Source: Pseudonocardia sp. MH-G8 (GTDB taxonomy: Bacteria; Actinomycetota; Actinomycetes; Mycobacteriales; Pseudonocardiaceae). From it: a stretch of DNA of 64,000 nt. Position 1 is the first letter of the stretch. Each line of letters opens with the position of its first letter. A program made the position numbers and the translations under genes. This document shows, piece after piece, positions 40,277 to 50,340 of this stretch. The stretch covers positions 1-64,000 of the forward strand of contig NZ_NKYF01000035.1 in NCBI RefSeq assembly GCF_002262885.1. Reading direction: 5' to 3'. A model generated the notes under the pieces. It saw only the letters and a program-made list of their open reading frames with translations, was not told the DNA's origin and searched no databases.

Positions 40277-40974
40277 AGCTGCGGAGTCTGCCAAACACCG
40301 CCCAGTTCCGCCGCCAGACTGTGACGCGCGACGGTCGCGAACCGCTCCGGCGCCAGCGCGCCCGCGCCCTCGGGCAGGGCACCGAGCAGCGGCACACCGC
40401 TGGTGGTGGGCAGGTCGGCGAGGTTGCAGCGGGACGCGAGGTCCGGCGTGGCGGGCCAGGCACCGATCACGACGCCCGCGCAGGTCAGCTCCCTGGACCG
40501 CAACGCCGCCACGGTGAGCTCCGTCGCGTTGAGCGTGCCGAGGCCCGCCGTGGCCACCACGAGCACCGGCGCGGCGAGCAGCCCGGCGACGTCGACGAGC
40601 GTGCCGTGCGTGTCGAAGCGCACCAGCAGGCCGCCCGCGCCCTCGACGAGCACCAGGTCGTGCGCGTCGGCGAGCTCTCCGGCGGCGTCCGCCGCGGCCG
40701 CGGGGGTGACCGGTGGTGCCCCCGCCCGCCGGGCGGCCGTGTCGGGAGCGAGGGGGTCCGGGTAGCGCGCCAGCTCACGCCCGGTGGTGCCCGGCACCAA
40801 CCGGGCGACGTCGGCGAGGTCGCCCGGCTCCCCGACCCCCATCCCGGTCTGCGCAGGCTTGAGCACGGCCACCCGGTCCCCACGGGCAGTGGCGACGGCG
40901 GCCAGTGCCGCGGTGACGACGGTCTTCCCGACCCCGGTGCCGGTGCCCGTCACGACCAGGATCCGTCCGCTCAC
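40273..40974 (-). CDS. bioD: Dethiobiotin synthetase
   Basis: 233-aa ATP-dependent carboxylase. P-loop VTGTGTGVGKTVVTAAL, substrate Lys in VLKPAQTG, DLVLVEGAGGLLVR and LGTLNATELT. GTG start overlaps the bioF stop (GTGA). Confidence 0.96.
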   Translation of the reverse strand: MSGRILVVTGTGTGVGKTVVTAALAAVATARGDRVAVLKPAQTGMGVGEPGDLADVARLVPGTTGRELARYPDPLAPDTAARRAGAPPVTPAAAADAAGELADAHDLVLVEGAGGLLVRFDTHGTLVDVAGLLAAPVLVVATAGLGTLNATELTVAALRSRELTCAGVVIGAWPATPDLASRCNLADLPTTSGVPLLGALPEGAGALAPERFATVARHSLAAELGGVWQTPQL

Positions 40975-42128
40975 GGCGCACCGACCAGGGCGAGAACCTC
41001 CGCGAGCACGCCGCGGACCCGCGCGATGTCGTCCTCGGAGAGGGTGGCCCGGGCGGTGAGGCGCAACCTGCTGGTCCCCTCCGGCACCGACGGCGGGCGG
41101 AAGCAGCCCACCCGCAGGCCGCGCTCGGCGCAGCGCGCCGCCGCGGCCACGGCGACGTCGGGCTCGCCGAGGACCACGGCCACGACGGCCGACGGCGGTG
41201 CGGGCACGCCCGCGGCACCCGCCAGCGCGGCCGCGGCCGCCAGCACCGCGGCCGGGCGCTGCGGCTCACCGCACAGGACGTGCAGGGCCGCGAGCGCGGC
41301 GCCTACGGAGGCGGGCGCGAGGCCCGTGTCGAAGATGAACGAGCGCGCCGAGTCCACCAGGTGCGCCACGACGGCCGCCGGCGCGAGCACGGCGCCGCCC
41401 TGGCTCCCGAGCGCCTTCGACAAGGTGATCGTGGCGACCACGTCGTCGGCACCCGCCAGCCCGGCCTGCGCGAGCAACCCGCGCCCACCCGGTCCGACGA
41501 CCCCGAACCCGTGCGCCTCGTCCACGACCAGCAGCGCGCCGTACCGGCGGCAGACGTCGTGCAGGGCGCGCAGCGGCGAGAGCCCGCCGTCGACGCTGTT
41601 GGCGCTCTCCGTCACGACGAGCGCGCGCGCCTCCGTGCGCACCGCGAGCGCGGCGCCGACGGCGTCCGGATCGTCGTGCGGCACCACCACGACCCGCGCC
41701 CGCGAGAGCCGGCAGGCGTCCACCAGCGAGGCGTGGTTGGCCGCGTCCGACACGATCAGGGTGTCCGGCCCGGACAGCGCCGTGAGCACGCCGAGGTTCG
41801 CCGCGTAGCCGGAGGAGAAGACGAGCGCCGCCTCGGCCCCGGCGAACGAGGCGAGTTCGTCCTCCAGCTCGGCGTGCAGCCGGGTGGTGCCGGTCACCAG
41901 CCGCGATCCGGTGGCCCCCGCCCCCCAGGTGCGGGCCGCCCGAACGGCGCCCTCGATCACGCGGGGGTCGGTGGCGAGGCCGAGGTAGTCGTTGCCGGCG
42001 AGGTCGAGCAGCGGCTCGTCCGCTGCCCGCGGGCGCAGCTCGCGGCGCAGCCCGGCCGCGCGCCTGCGGGCGGCGTGCGGCGCGAGCCAGGCGAGCGGGT
42101 GCTCGGGATCGGGGAACGTCACGGACAA
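40971..42128 (-). CDS. bioF: 8-amino-7-oxononanoate synthase
   Basis: 385-aa PLP enzyme condensing pimeloyl thioester with alanine. It has NDYLGLATDPRVI, GAGATGSRLVTGTT, LVVDEAHGFGVVGPGG and the PLP Lys in TITLSKALGSQGG. The start is TTG at 42128 or the GTG two codons later; neither has a clear ribosome site. bioA is not in the window, so the DAPA step is encoded elsewhere. First gene of bioF-bioD-bioB-bsaP. Confidence 0.95.
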   Translation of the reverse strand: MSVTFPDPEHPLAWLAPHAARRRAAGLRRELRPRAADEPLLDLAGNDYLGLATDPRVIEGAVRAARTWGAGATGSRLVTGTTRLHAELEDELASFAGAEAALVFSSGYAANLGVLTALSGPDTLIVSDAANHASLVDACRLSRARVVVVPHDDPDAVGAALAVRTEARALVVTESANSVDGGLSPLRALHDVCRRYGALLVVDEAHGFGVVGPGGRGLLAQAGLAGADDVVATITLSKALGSQGGAVLAPAAVVAHLVDSARSFIFDTGLAPASVGAALAALHVLCGEPQRPAAVLAAAAALAGAAGVPAPPSAVVAVVLGEPDVAVAAAARCAERGLRVGCFRPPSVPEGTSRLRLTARATLSEDDIARVRGVLAEVLALVGAP

Positions 42129-42141
42129 GACGGTAGCTACC

Positions 42142-42247
42142 GCGACACACGCACTCGCAGACCCCGACTCGCGGAAGGGCGGAGCCCCCCAATTCCGCGA
42201 GTCGGGGTCCCACCCCCGCGAGTCGGGGTCCTGCTGTGCGGGTGTCG
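42142..42247. repeat. Repeat family C, copy 3
   Basis: Arms GACCCCGACTCGCGGAA (42160-42176) and TTCCGCGAGTCGGGGTC (42193-42209), plus a further CCGCGAGTCGGGGTC at 42216-42230. Outer arms CGCGACACACGCA and TGCGGGTGTCGCG enclose the element. It fills the gap between bioF and the SulP gene. Confidence 0.8.
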
Positions 42248-42261
42248 CGCTCCGGGGTGGG

Positions 42262-44391
42262 TCACTGCGTCGGGCGGAACTCCTGCGCCTCCTCGTCGAG
42301 CACGAGCACCCGGGCGGTCGGGATGTCGAAGTACAAGCCCAGCAGGGCCGCGTCGACGTCCTGCGCGCGCAGCGTCGCGAGCTGCACGGCGACGTTCACC
42401 ATCGCCAGCGCCTCGACCTCGCCGTACCCGGCCGCGAGCGCGCCGCGGGCCACCGGGTGCCCCTCGCGCAGCGCCGTCAGGCTCGACACGCCGGCGCTGA
42501 GCCAGTCGCCGAGCGCGCCGCCGGGCTCGGGCGCCCCGTCGAGCAGCCCGCGCATCGCCCCGCACCCGGAGTGCCCGCACACCGCGATCAGGGGAACCCG
42601 CAGCACCTCGGTGGCGTACTGGAGGACGGCGCGGACCGACGTGCCGGCCACCAGGTTGCCCACGTTCTGGACGGTGAGCAGGTCACCGGGCCCGCTGCGG
42701 GTGATCAGGTTCGGCTGCACGCGCGAGTCGGCGCAGCACAGCAGCAGTCCCTTCGGGGCCTGGTCGTGGGCGAGCCCCTCGAGCGTCGGGCGGATGAGGT
42801 CCGCCGCGTCGGAGTGGTAGGCCGCGACGCCGGCGAGCAGCGGGGAGTGCGGGTGGTGGTCGACCTCCTGCCACTGCGACCAGGTCGCGTAACGGTGCAG
42901 GGCCGACCCGCCCGCCTGCGTGCGCGCTCCCGGCTCGGTGACCGCGACCTCGGCCCCGCTCGCACGGCGCCGGGCGGTCCAGGCGTCGAGGTGGTCGAAG
43001 GCGGCGTGGTCGAGGTAGTCCACGACGAGCTCCACCCGGACCGGCACGTCCGCCGGCACTCCTGCGAGCGTGCGCGCGAGGGCGGGAACCGACAGGAAGC
43101 TCAGGCTGCCCTCCACGACGACCCGCCACGGCGCCACACCGTCCGGGGGCACGATCCGGACGCGGGCCCGCACGGCGCGGCGCAGCATCACCACACCGGC
43201 GAGCACCAGCCCGATGACCACGCCTTCGAGCAGGTTCAGCAGGAGCACCCCCGCGACCGTGCCGAGGTAGACGAGCAGCTCGCCGTGCGAGCGCGCCGCG
43301 GCGATGTCGGCGGGTTTCACGAGCTGGGCGCCGACCACGACGAGCAGCCCGCCGAGCACCGCCATCGGGATCAGCTCGATCACGCCGACCAGCACGATCC
43401 CGAACACGGCGATCCAGAGGCCGTGCAGCACCGCGGAGGCACGGGTCCGGGCCCCGGCCCTGACGTTGGTGGCGCTGCGCACGATGACGCCGGTGACGGG
43501 CAGGCCGCCGAGCACGCCGGACAGGGTGTTGGCCACGCCCTGCCCGATCAGCTCCCGGTCCGGGTTGCCCCGGGGCCCGGTGTGCATGCGGTCGACCGCG
43601 ACGGCGGACAGGAGGCTCTCGACGCTCGCGACGAGCGCGACCGTGAGCATCCCGCCGAGGACGCCGGCCCACGGCACGTCGGGGAGCAACGTCGGCAGCG
43701 TGATCGCCTCGAGCAGCCCGCCGGGCAGGCCGACCCGGGGGACGCCGGCGAACGGGAGGGCGAGCGCGGTGACCGCGATGACGGCGACGAGCGGGCCGGG
43801 AACCACCCGTACCCGGCGGGGCAGCCGCGGCCACACCAGCAGCAGGGCGATCGTGGCGAGGCCGGCCAGCGCGGGCCCGGGGCCGATCTGCGCCAGCGCG
43901 CGCGGCAGCTCGGCGAGCGCGGCCACCGCGCCCGTCGGCGGCTCGCCGCCCAGCACGACGTGCAGCTGCGAGAGCGCGATCGTGATGCCGATCCCGGCGA
44001 GCATCCCGTGCACGACGGCCGGCGGGATGGCCTGACTGAACCGCGCCACGCGCGCGAGGCCGAACAGGAGCTGTAGCAACCCGGCACCGGCGGTGATCAG
44101 GCAGGTGGCCTGCCAGCCGAAACGCGCCACCAGCTCGGCGACCACCACGGTCAGGCCGGCGGCCGGGCCGCTGACCTGCAGCGGCGTGCCGCCGAGCACA
44201 CCGGCGACGATCCCGCCGACGACGGCGGCGATCAGCCCGGCCATGAGCGGGGCGCCGGAGGCGAGGGCGATGCCGAGCGAGAGGGGCACCGCGACGAGGA
44301 AGACGACGAGCGAGGCGAGCACGTCCGCGCGCAGGGTGTCGCGGCGATGGGGCGGGGAGTGCTGGGCGGGGCGGGGCGGCGATGTCGTCAT
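42262..44391 (-). CDS. SulP anion transporter fused to STAS and beta-carbonic anhydrase
   Basis: 709 aa in three parts. About 1-400: SulP transporter with LGIALASGAPLMAGLIAAVV, GTPLQVSGPAAGLTVVV, SAVAVDRMHTGPRGN and VTGVIVRSATNVRAGARTR. About 400-490: STAS domain (VVVEGSLSFLSVPALARTL). About 500-709: beta-carbonic anhydrase with zinc ligands in LLCCADSRVQPN and VCGHSGCGAM. This architecture (as in Rv3273) implies bicarbonate uptake or exchange coupled to CO2/bicarbonate conversion. I use the ATG with GGAG upstream; the frame stays open further upstream without conserved sequence. Confidence 0.93.
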   Translation of the reverse strand: MTTSPPRPAQHSPPHRRDTLRADVLASLVVFLVAVPLSLGIALASGAPLMAGLIAAVVGGIVAGVLGGTPLQVSGPAAGLTVVVAELVARFGWQATCLITAGAGLLQLLFGLARVARFSQAIPPAVVHGMLAGIGITIALSQLHVVLGGEPPTGAVAALAELPRALAQIGPGPALAGLATIALLLVWPRLPRRVRVVPGPLVAVIAVTALALPFAGVPRVGLPGGLLEAITLPTLLPDVPWAGVLGGMLTVALVASVESLLSAVAVDRMHTGPRGNPDRELIGQGVANTLSGVLGGLPVTGVIVRSATNVRAGARTRASAVLHGLWIAVFGIVLVGVIELIPMAVLGGLLVVVGAQLVKPADIAAARSHGELLVYLGTVAGVLLLNLLEGVVIGLVLAGVVMLRRAVRARVRIVPPDGVAPWRVVVEGSLSFLSVPALARTLAGVPADVPVRVELVVDYLDHAAFDHLDAWTARRRASGAEVAVTEPGARTQAGGSALHRYATWSQWQEVDHHPHSPLLAGVAAYHSDAADLIRPTLEGLAHDQAPKGLLLCCADSRVQPNLITRSGPGDLLTVQNVGNLVAGTSVRAVLQYATEVLRVPLIAVCGHSGCGAMRGLLDGAPEPGGALGDWLSAGVSSLTALREGHPVARGALAAGYGEVEALAMVNVAVQLATLRAQDVDAALLGLYFDIPTARVLVLDEEAQEFRPTQ

Positions 44392-44728
44392 CTCAGTCTC
44401 CGGGCAGACGTCGGGAGGACCGGCGGCAGTGCGCGGCGATCGAGGAACGATCTCCATCGGCTGTCCGTTCCGCCGGTTTCGTCCGTTGCCCGACCGCGGC
44501 ACCTGCTGTAACCCGGCATTCATGTTCATCTGTAAGGGATGATCCATACTGGTCAGGAGCACGGGCCGGAGGCCGATTAGCCGAGCGCATTGCCCCTTTC
44601 GGGGGTATCGGCGAACCACCTGATCGAGTGCTCCCGGCGGGGCGCTGCCCCGACCCGCACCCGGCCGCCGCCGGGCCCGAGTGGCGCGACTGCGTCCGCA
44701 CCCGCCGACCCCACTACTCTGAGCCGCC
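44392..44728. other. 337-bp divergent gap between SulP fusion and paaX-like gene
   Basis: No gene seen. The SulP frame stays open through it, but with a translation lacking conserved sequence. The region 44515-44560 is the least GC-rich part (GATCCATACTGG, CATGTTCATCTG) and is where promoters for the two divergent genes should lie. I cannot define -35/-10 pairs with confidence. Confidence 0.5.
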
Positions 44729-45586
44729 ATGAGCGCCGCCGACACCGATCACCCGGCGCTCTCGCGGCGGCGCGAGCTCGGCGCCACCAGTGCCCGCTCG
44801 CTGCTGCTCACGGTGCTCGGCGAGTTCGTGCTCCCCCGCGACGAGGCCGTGTGGACCCAGGTGCTGATCGACGTCCTCGGCCGCCTCGGCGTAGAGGCCA
44901 AGTCGGCCCGCCAGGCGCTCGCGCGGACGGCGGCGGAGGGCCTGCTCGAGTCCGACCGCGCCGGGCGGCGCGTCCGGTGGTCGCTCACGGCGCAGGGCCG
45001 CCGCCTGCTCTCCGACGGTGCGGAGCGGATCTACGGGTTCGGCGCTGCCGGCCGCAGGCCGTGGGACGGGCGGTGGCTCGTGCTGCTCGTGAGCGTGCCG
45101 GAATCCCGCCGCCGGCTGCGGCACCGGCTGCGGACGCGGCTCGCGTGGGCCGGCTTGGGCTCACCCGCACCCGGCGTGTGGCTCAGCCCCGACCCGGGCA
45201 AGCAGGACGAGGTGGCCGGCGTGATCGCCGACCTCGGGCTCGACACCGCCACCAGCTCCTTCGTGGGCCCCTTCGGCGCGATCGGCGCGCCGCGGCAGGT
45301 CGTGGCGCAGGCCTGGGACCTCGCCGAGGTGGAGGCCGCGTACGAGGAGTTCCTGCAGACGTTCATCGGCGCCGCACCCCTGGATCCGGGCGAGGTGCTC
45401 GTGCACCAGATCCACCTCGTGCACGCGTGGCGGCGCTTCCCCTTCCTCGACCCCGAGCTCCCGGCAGAGCTGCTGCCCGAGGGGTGGGCAGGGGCCCGGG
45501 CCGCCGCGCTGTTCGACGCCCTGCACGACCGGTGGGCGGAGGAGGCCCGACGGTACTGGCAGGAGCTGCGGGCCGCCCCGTCGTGA
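44729..45586 (+). CDS. PaaX-family transcriptional repressor
   Basis: 285 aa. N-terminal winged helix in SARSLLLTVLGEFVLPRDEA through VEAKSARQALARTAAEGLLE; central PaaX domain with GRWLVLLVSVPESRRRLRHR, RTRLAWAGLGSPAPGVWLSP; C-terminal PaaX_C helices. PaaX represses phenylacetate degradation using phenylacetyl-CoA, but no paa gene lies here, so its ligand and targets are open. It converges with dnaE1, 15 bp apart. Confidence 0.9.
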   Translation: MSAADTDHPALSRRRELGATSARSLLLTVLGEFVLPRDEAVWTQVLIDVLGRLGVEAKSARQALARTAAEGLLESDRAGRRVRWSLTAQGRRLLSDGAERIYGFGAAGRRPWDGRWLVLLVSVPESRRRLRHRLRTRLAWAGLGSPAPGVWLSPDPGKQDEVAGVIADLGLDTATSSFVGPFGAIGAPRQVVAQAWDLAEVEAAYEEFLQTFIGAAPLDPGEVLVHQIHLVHAWRRFPFLDPELPAELLPEGWAGARAAALFDALHDRWAEEARRYWQELRAAPS

Positions 45587-45601
45587 CGACCGGGCCCGCG
45601 C

Positions 45602-48600
45602 CTACCCCAGGCAGCCCGGGCCCAGCAGTGTCTTGAGGTCGCCCATCAGGGCCGAGGACTGGGTGACCTTCAGCGCGTCGTCGAGCCGCAACATCGTGGT
45701 GCGCGAACCGTTCACCAGCGACAGGTGCACCTCCGACGTGCCCGGGTGGTTGGTGAGCACCTCCTTGAGCTTCGACACCCGCTGCGGGGTGACCAGCTCG
45801 GTGCGCATGCTCACCTTCACCGGCGCGCCCGCACCGCCCGCGGCCTGCGAGAGATCCGGCACCGCGAGGTCGTTGACGATCAGCGACAGTCGGTCGTCGC
45901 GCTTGTTGACCCGGGCCTTCACCAGCACGATGGCGTCCTCGGCGACGTCGACGCCGACCACCTGGTAGCAGCGGGGGAAGAACAGCACCTCGATGCCACC
46001 GGCGAGGTCCTCCAGCTGCGCCGACGCCCACGGCTCGCCGTTCTTGTTCACCCGCCGGTTCACGCCGGTGAGGATGCCGCCGATGGTGACCTGGTGGCCG
46101 TCGGACACGTTCCCCTCGAGGATCGTGGAGATCGACATGTCCGACTTGGACAGCAGCGCCTGCTCCACGCCGTGCAGCGGGTGCCCGGACACGTACAGGC
46201 CCAGCATCTCCCGCTCGACGGCGAGCTCGTGCTTCTTGTCCCACTCGTCGGGGGGCACCTCGGTGTCGAACACGGAATCGAGCTCGGAGGGGGCCGAGCC
46301 GTCCATCGAGCCGAACAGGTCGAACTGGCCCATCGACGCGGCCTTCTTCGTGCTCATCACCGCGTCGATGGCGTCGGCGTGCACGAGCAGCAGGCCCTTG
46401 CGGGGGTGGCCGAGCGAATCGAACGCGCCGGCCTTGATCAGCGACTCGATGACCTTCTTGTTGCAGACGACGGCGTCGACCTTGCGCAGGAAGTCGGAGA
46501 AGTCGGTGAACGCCCCCTTCTCCCGGCGGGCGGCCACGATGGCGTCGACGACGTTGACCCCGACGTTGCGGATGCCGCCCAGCCCGAACCGGATGTCGTC
46601 ACCGACCGGGGCGAAGTTGCGCACCGAGTCGTTGACGTCGGGCGGCAGCACCGTGATGCCCATGCGGCGGCACTCGGCCAGGTAGACGGCGGCCTTGTCC
46701 TTGTCGTCGCGGACCGACGTGAGGACGGCGGCCATGTACTCGGCCGGGTAGTTGGACTTGAGGTAGGCAGTCCAGTACGAGACCACGCCGTACGCCGCGG
46801 AGTGGGCGCGGTTGAACGCGTAGTCGGAGAACGGCAGGAGGATGTCCCACAAGGTCTTGACCGCGGCCGCCGAGTAGCCGTGGTCCTTCATGCCCTGGGC
46901 GAAACCCTCGTACTCCTTGTCGAGGATCTCCTTCTTCTTCTTGCCCATCGCGCGGCGCAGCAGGTCGGCCTTGCCGAGGGAGTACCCGGCCAGCACCTGC
47001 GCGATGGCCATGACCTGTTCCTGGTAGACGATCAGGCCGTAGGTCTCGCCGAGCACCTCCTTGAGCGGCTCCTCCAGCTCGGGGTGGATCGGCGTGACCT
47101 CTTGCCGGCCGTTCTTGCGGTCGGCGTAGTCGTTGTGGGCGTTGGCGCCCATCGGACCCGGCCGGTACAGCGCGCCGACGGCGGAGATGTCGTCGAACTC
47201 GGTGGGAGCCATGCGCCGCAGCAGGTCGCGCATCGGCCCGCCGTCCAGCTGGAACACCCCGAGGGTGTCGCCGCGGCCGAGCAGCTCGTAGGTCTTGGGG
47301 TCGTCGAGGGCGACGCTCTCGATCTCGAGCTTCGGCTTGCCGTTGAGCTCGATGTTGTCCAGGGCGTCGTCGATGATCGTGAGGTTGCGCAGGCCGAGGA
47401 AATCCATCTTCAGCAGCCCGAGCGTCTCGCAGGCGCCCATGTCGAACTGCGTGATGATGGCGCCGTCGGCCTCGCGGCGCTGGATCGGGATGACGTCGAT
47501 CAGGGGCTTGCTCGACATGATCACGCCGGCGGCGTGCACGCCCCACTGCCGCTTGAGGCCCTCGAGCCCGCGCGCGGTGTCGATGATCTCCTTGACCTGC
47601 GGGTCGGCCTCGTACAGCGCCCTGACCTCGGTGGCCTCCGAGTAGCGCTTGTGGGACGGGTCGAACACGCCCGAGAGCGGGATGTCCTTGCCCATCACGG
47701 CGGCCGGCATCGCCTTGGAGATGCGGTCGGCCACCGCATAGCCGGGCTGGCCGTACAGCACCCGCGCCGAGTCCTTGATCGCGGCCTTCGCCTTGATCGT
47801 GGAGTAGGTGATGATCTGGGCGATGCGGTCCTCGCCGTACTTCTCCGTGGTGTAGCGGATCATCTCGCCGCGCCGGCGCTCGTCGAAGTCCATGTCGATG
47901 TCGGGCATCGAGATGCGCTCGGGGTTGAGGAATCGCTCGAAGATCAGCTTGTGCTCGATCGGGTCGAGGTCGGTGATCCCGAGGACGTAGGCCACCAGCG
48001 ACCCGGCGGCCGAGCCGCGGCCGGGGCCGCACCGGATGCCGACGGACTTGGCGTGCTGGATGAGGTCGGCCGTGACCAGGAAGTAGCCCGGGAAACCCAT
48101 CTGGATGATGACGCCGACCTCGTACTCGGCCTGCTTGCGGTACCGATCGGTGATCCCCTGCGGGAACCGCATGTGCAGGCCGCGCTCGACCTCCTTGACC
48201 AGCCAGCTCTCCTCCGTCTCCCCCTCGGGGACGGGAGCGCGCGGCATGAGGTCCTGGCCCTCGACGAAGCCGACGTCGACGCGCTCGGCGACGAGCAGCG
48301 TGTTGTCGCAGGCCTCGGGGAACTGCGGATCCCACTGGGCCCGCATCTCGGCGGCCGACTTGAGGTAGAAGTCCTGCGCGTCGAACTTGAAGCGGTTGGG
48401 GTCGGCCAGGGTCTTGCCGGTCTGCACGCACAGCAGCACCTCGTGCGGCTTGGCGTCCTCCGCGTAGGTGTAGTGCAGGTCGTTGGTGGCCAGGCCCGGC
48501 AGGTCGAGCTTCTTCTTGAGATCGAACAGGTCCTTCTGGACCCGCTTCTCGATCTCGATGCCGTGGTCCATCAGCTCGCAGAAGAAGTTGTCCTTGCCGA

Positions 48601-49156
48601 AGATGTCGCGGTAGTCGCTCGCGGCCTGGCAGGCGTCGTCGAAGCGGTCCTGCTGCAGCAGCCGCTGCACCTCGCCGGACGGGCAGCCGGTGGTGGCGAT
48701 GATGCCCTTGCCGTAGGTCTCCAGCAGCTCGCGGTCCATGCGGGGCTTGTAGTAGTAGCCCTCCAGCGACGCCAGCGACGAGAGCCGGAACAGGTTGTGC
48801 AGCCCCTCCTGGTTCTCGGCCAGCAGCGTCATGTGGGTGTACATCAGGTCGGGGTTGTCGCCACCGACCTCTTTCCCGTTGCCCAGCGTGGCGCGCTTGC
48901 GCTCGTGCCGGCTGCCGGGCGCGAGGTAGCCCTCCATCCCGATGATCGGCTTGACCCCGTGGGCCTTCGCCTTGCGCCAGAACTCGTAGGCGCCGAAGAG
49001 GTTGCCGTGGTCGGTCATCGCCAACGCCGGCATGCCCATCTTCGCCGACTCGGTGAACAGGTCGTCCAGCCGCGCCGCCCCGTCGAGCATGGAGAACTCG
49101 GTGTGGGTGTGCAGGTGCACGAAACCGTCGGTGCTGCCCGATCCGCTGGCCGCCAT
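45602..49156 (-). CDS. dnaE1: DNA polymerase III alpha subunit
   Basis: 1184-aa replicative polymerase. N-terminal PHP domain FVHLHTHTEFSMLDGAARL; palm with catalytic acids in ISMPDIDMDFDERRRGEMIR; GPGRGSAAGSLVAYVLGI; finger region FNRAHSAAYGVVSYW; helix-hairpin and OB domain at the C-terminus (ILTGVNRRVNKNGEPW). The ATG at 49156 matches other DnaE1 starts; GGAGGGAG lies upstream. PHP metal ligands appear intact (HxH), in line with the proofreading role of this domain in actinobacterial DnaE1. Confidence 0.98.
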   Translation of the reverse strand: MAASGSGSTDGFVHLHTHTEFSMLDGAARLDDLFTESAKMGMPALAMTDHGNLFGAYEFWRKAKAHGVKPIIGMEGYLAPGSRHERKRATLGNGKEVGGDNPDLMYTHMTLLAENQEGLHNLFRLSSLASLEGYYYKPRMDRELLETYGKGIIATTGCPSGEVQRLLQQDRFDDACQAASDYRDIFGKDNFFCELMDHGIEIEKRVQKDLFDLKKKLDLPGLATNDLHYTYAEDAKPHEVLLCVQTGKTLADPNRFKFDAQDFYLKSAAEMRAQWDPQFPEACDNTLLVAERVDVGFVEGQDLMPRAPVPEGETEESWLVKEVERGLHMRFPQGITDRYRKQAEYEVGVIIQMGFPGYFLVTADLIQHAKSVGIRCGPGRGSAAGSLVAYVLGITDLDPIEHKLIFERFLNPERISMPDIDMDFDERRRGEMIRYTTEKYGEDRIAQIITYSTIKAKAAIKDSARVLYGQPGYAVADRISKAMPAAVMGKDIPLSGVFDPSHKRYSEATEVRALYEADPQVKEIIDTARGLEGLKRQWGVHAAGVIMSSKPLIDVIPIQRREADGAIITQFDMGACETLGLLKMDFLGLRNLTIIDDALDNIELNGKPKLEIESVALDDPKTYELLGRGDTLGVFQLDGGPMRDLLRRMAPTEFDDISAVGALYRPGPMGANAHNDYADRKNGRQEVTPIHPELEEPLKEVLGETYGLIVYQEQVMAIAQVLAGYSLGKADLLRRAMGKKKKEILDKEYEGFAQGMKDHGYSAAAVKTLWDILLPFSDYAFNRAHSAAYGVVSYWTAYLKSNYPAEYMAAVLTSVRDDKDKAAVYLAECRRMGITVLPPDVNDSVRNFAPVGDDIRFGLGGIRNVGVNVVDAIVAARREKGAFTDFSDFLRKVDAVVCNKKVIESLIKAGAFDSLGHPRKGLLLVHADAIDAVMSTKKAASMGQFDLFGSMDGSAPSELDSVFDTEVPPDEWDKKHELAVEREMLGLYVSGHPLHGVEQALLSKSDMSISTILEGNVSDGHQVTIGGILTGVNRRVNKNGEPWASAQLEDLAGGIEVLFFPRCYQVVGVDVAEDAIVLVKARVNKRDDRLSLIVNDLAVPDLSQAAGGAGAPVKVSMRTELVTPQRVSKLKEVLTNHPGTSEVHLSLVNGSRTTMLRLDDALKVTQSSALMGDLKTLLGPGCLG

Positions 49157-49418
49157 GGGGTGGGGAGCTCCCTCCTGGCACCGCCCGGTGAGGCGGCGCG
49201 CGAACACGCAGGACCTGACCCTCCCACCCGGACGGACGGACCGGCCGGGCGCGGAGGGGTGGCTGAGGACGTCCCAGATTAGCTCCGGTCCCCGACAGTT
49301 CCGCGAACGCGGTCCTCGCCCCGCCGAACCCCCTGCTCACCCCGTGGACCGGCGTGTCGGGTGCTCGCGGACCGAGCCGCGGGCCGGGGTCCGGCGACGA
49401 TCCCTAGACTCGCCGACG

Positions 49419-50330
49419 ATGGCCGCCGAATCCCCCTACGCCGACCGGATCGCGCGCGTGCCCGTCCGGGAGGACGAGGTGGCGCTGCGCGGCGGGCGCA
49501 CCCGACTGTGGGTGTACGGGCCCGACGACGCGACGCACCGGGTGGTCTTCCTGCACGGGCTGCGCGGCGACCACCACGGCCTCGAACCGATCATCGCCCA
49601 CCTCGACGGGGTGCGGGTCCTGGTGCCGGACCTGCCCGGCTTCGGTGCGTCCCCGCCACTGCCGTCCGCCACTCACGACGTCGCGGGTTACGCCGCCTGG
49701 ACGCGCGAGCTGCTCGGCGCGCTCGCCCCGCACGGCGATGCCGTACTGGCCGGGCACTCGTTCGGCTCGATCGTCGCCACCGCGGCGCTGGCCGGCGAGC
49801 GGGCGCCCGCGGTGCGCGGCCTGGTGCTGGTCAACCCGATCGCGGCGTCGGCCCTCGCCGGGCCCCGCAAGGTCATGACCGGGATGACCGTGCTCTTCCA
49901 CCGCGCCGCCGCCGCCCTCCCCGAGCGGGCCGGCACCGCGCTGCTGCGCCACCCGGTGATGACCCGGATCGCGAGCGTCGCGATGGCCACCACCCGCGAC
50001 GCCGGCCTGCGCCGCTGGATCCACGCCGAGCACGACCGGTACTTCTCCACCTTCGCCGACCGCGCCACCCTGCTCCAGGCCTTCCACGCCTCGGTGCGCC
50101 ACGACGTCGCGGAGTTCGCGGGCGACGTCACGGCACCGACGCTGCTGGTCGCCTCCGACCGCGACGACATCGCGCCGCTGGCGGCCCAGCGCGCGCTCGT
50201 CGGGCGCTTCACCGACGCCCGTCTCGCCGTCGTGCCCGGCACCGGGCACCTCGCCCACTACGAGAAGCCCGCACCCGTCGCCCGCGAGATCGGGGCGTTC
50301 CTCGCGGCGCTGCCGCAGCCGGCACCGTGA
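49419..50330 (+). CDS. Alpha/beta hydrolase
   Basis: 303 aa. HG oxyanion region VVFLHGLRGDHHG, LVPDLPGFGASPP, nucleophile elbow VLAGHSFGSIVATAAL (Ser about 117), acid in VASDRDDIAPL and His in VVPGTGHLAHYEKP. Substrate unknown. Ten bases before the glycosyltransferase gene in the same direction, so probably one transcript. Confidence 0.9.
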   Translation: MAAESPYADRIARVPVREDEVALRGGRTRLWVYGPDDATHRVVFLHGLRGDHHGLEPIIAHLDGVRVLVPDLPGFGASPPLPSATHDVAGYAAWTRELLGALAPHGDAVLAGHSFGSIVATAALAGERAPAVRGLVLVNPIAASALAGPRKVMTGMTVLFHRAAAALPERAGTALLRHPVMTRIASVAMATTRDAGLRRWIHAEHDRYFSTFADRATLLQAFHASVRHDVAEFAGDVTAPTLLVASDRDDIAPLAAQRALVGRFTDARLAVVPGTGHLAHYEKPAPVAREIGAFLAALPQPAP

Positions 50331-50340
50331 CGGCGGCCGC

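Noticed and set aside
44392..44745. N-terminal extension of the SulP fusion to 827 aa
   Set aside because: The extra 118 residues lack conserved sequence and membrane helices; the ATG at 44391 fits the family start.
45725..49282. A 1185-aa plus-strand frame
   Set aside because: It is the antisense shadow of dnaE1, an effect of high GC codon bias.
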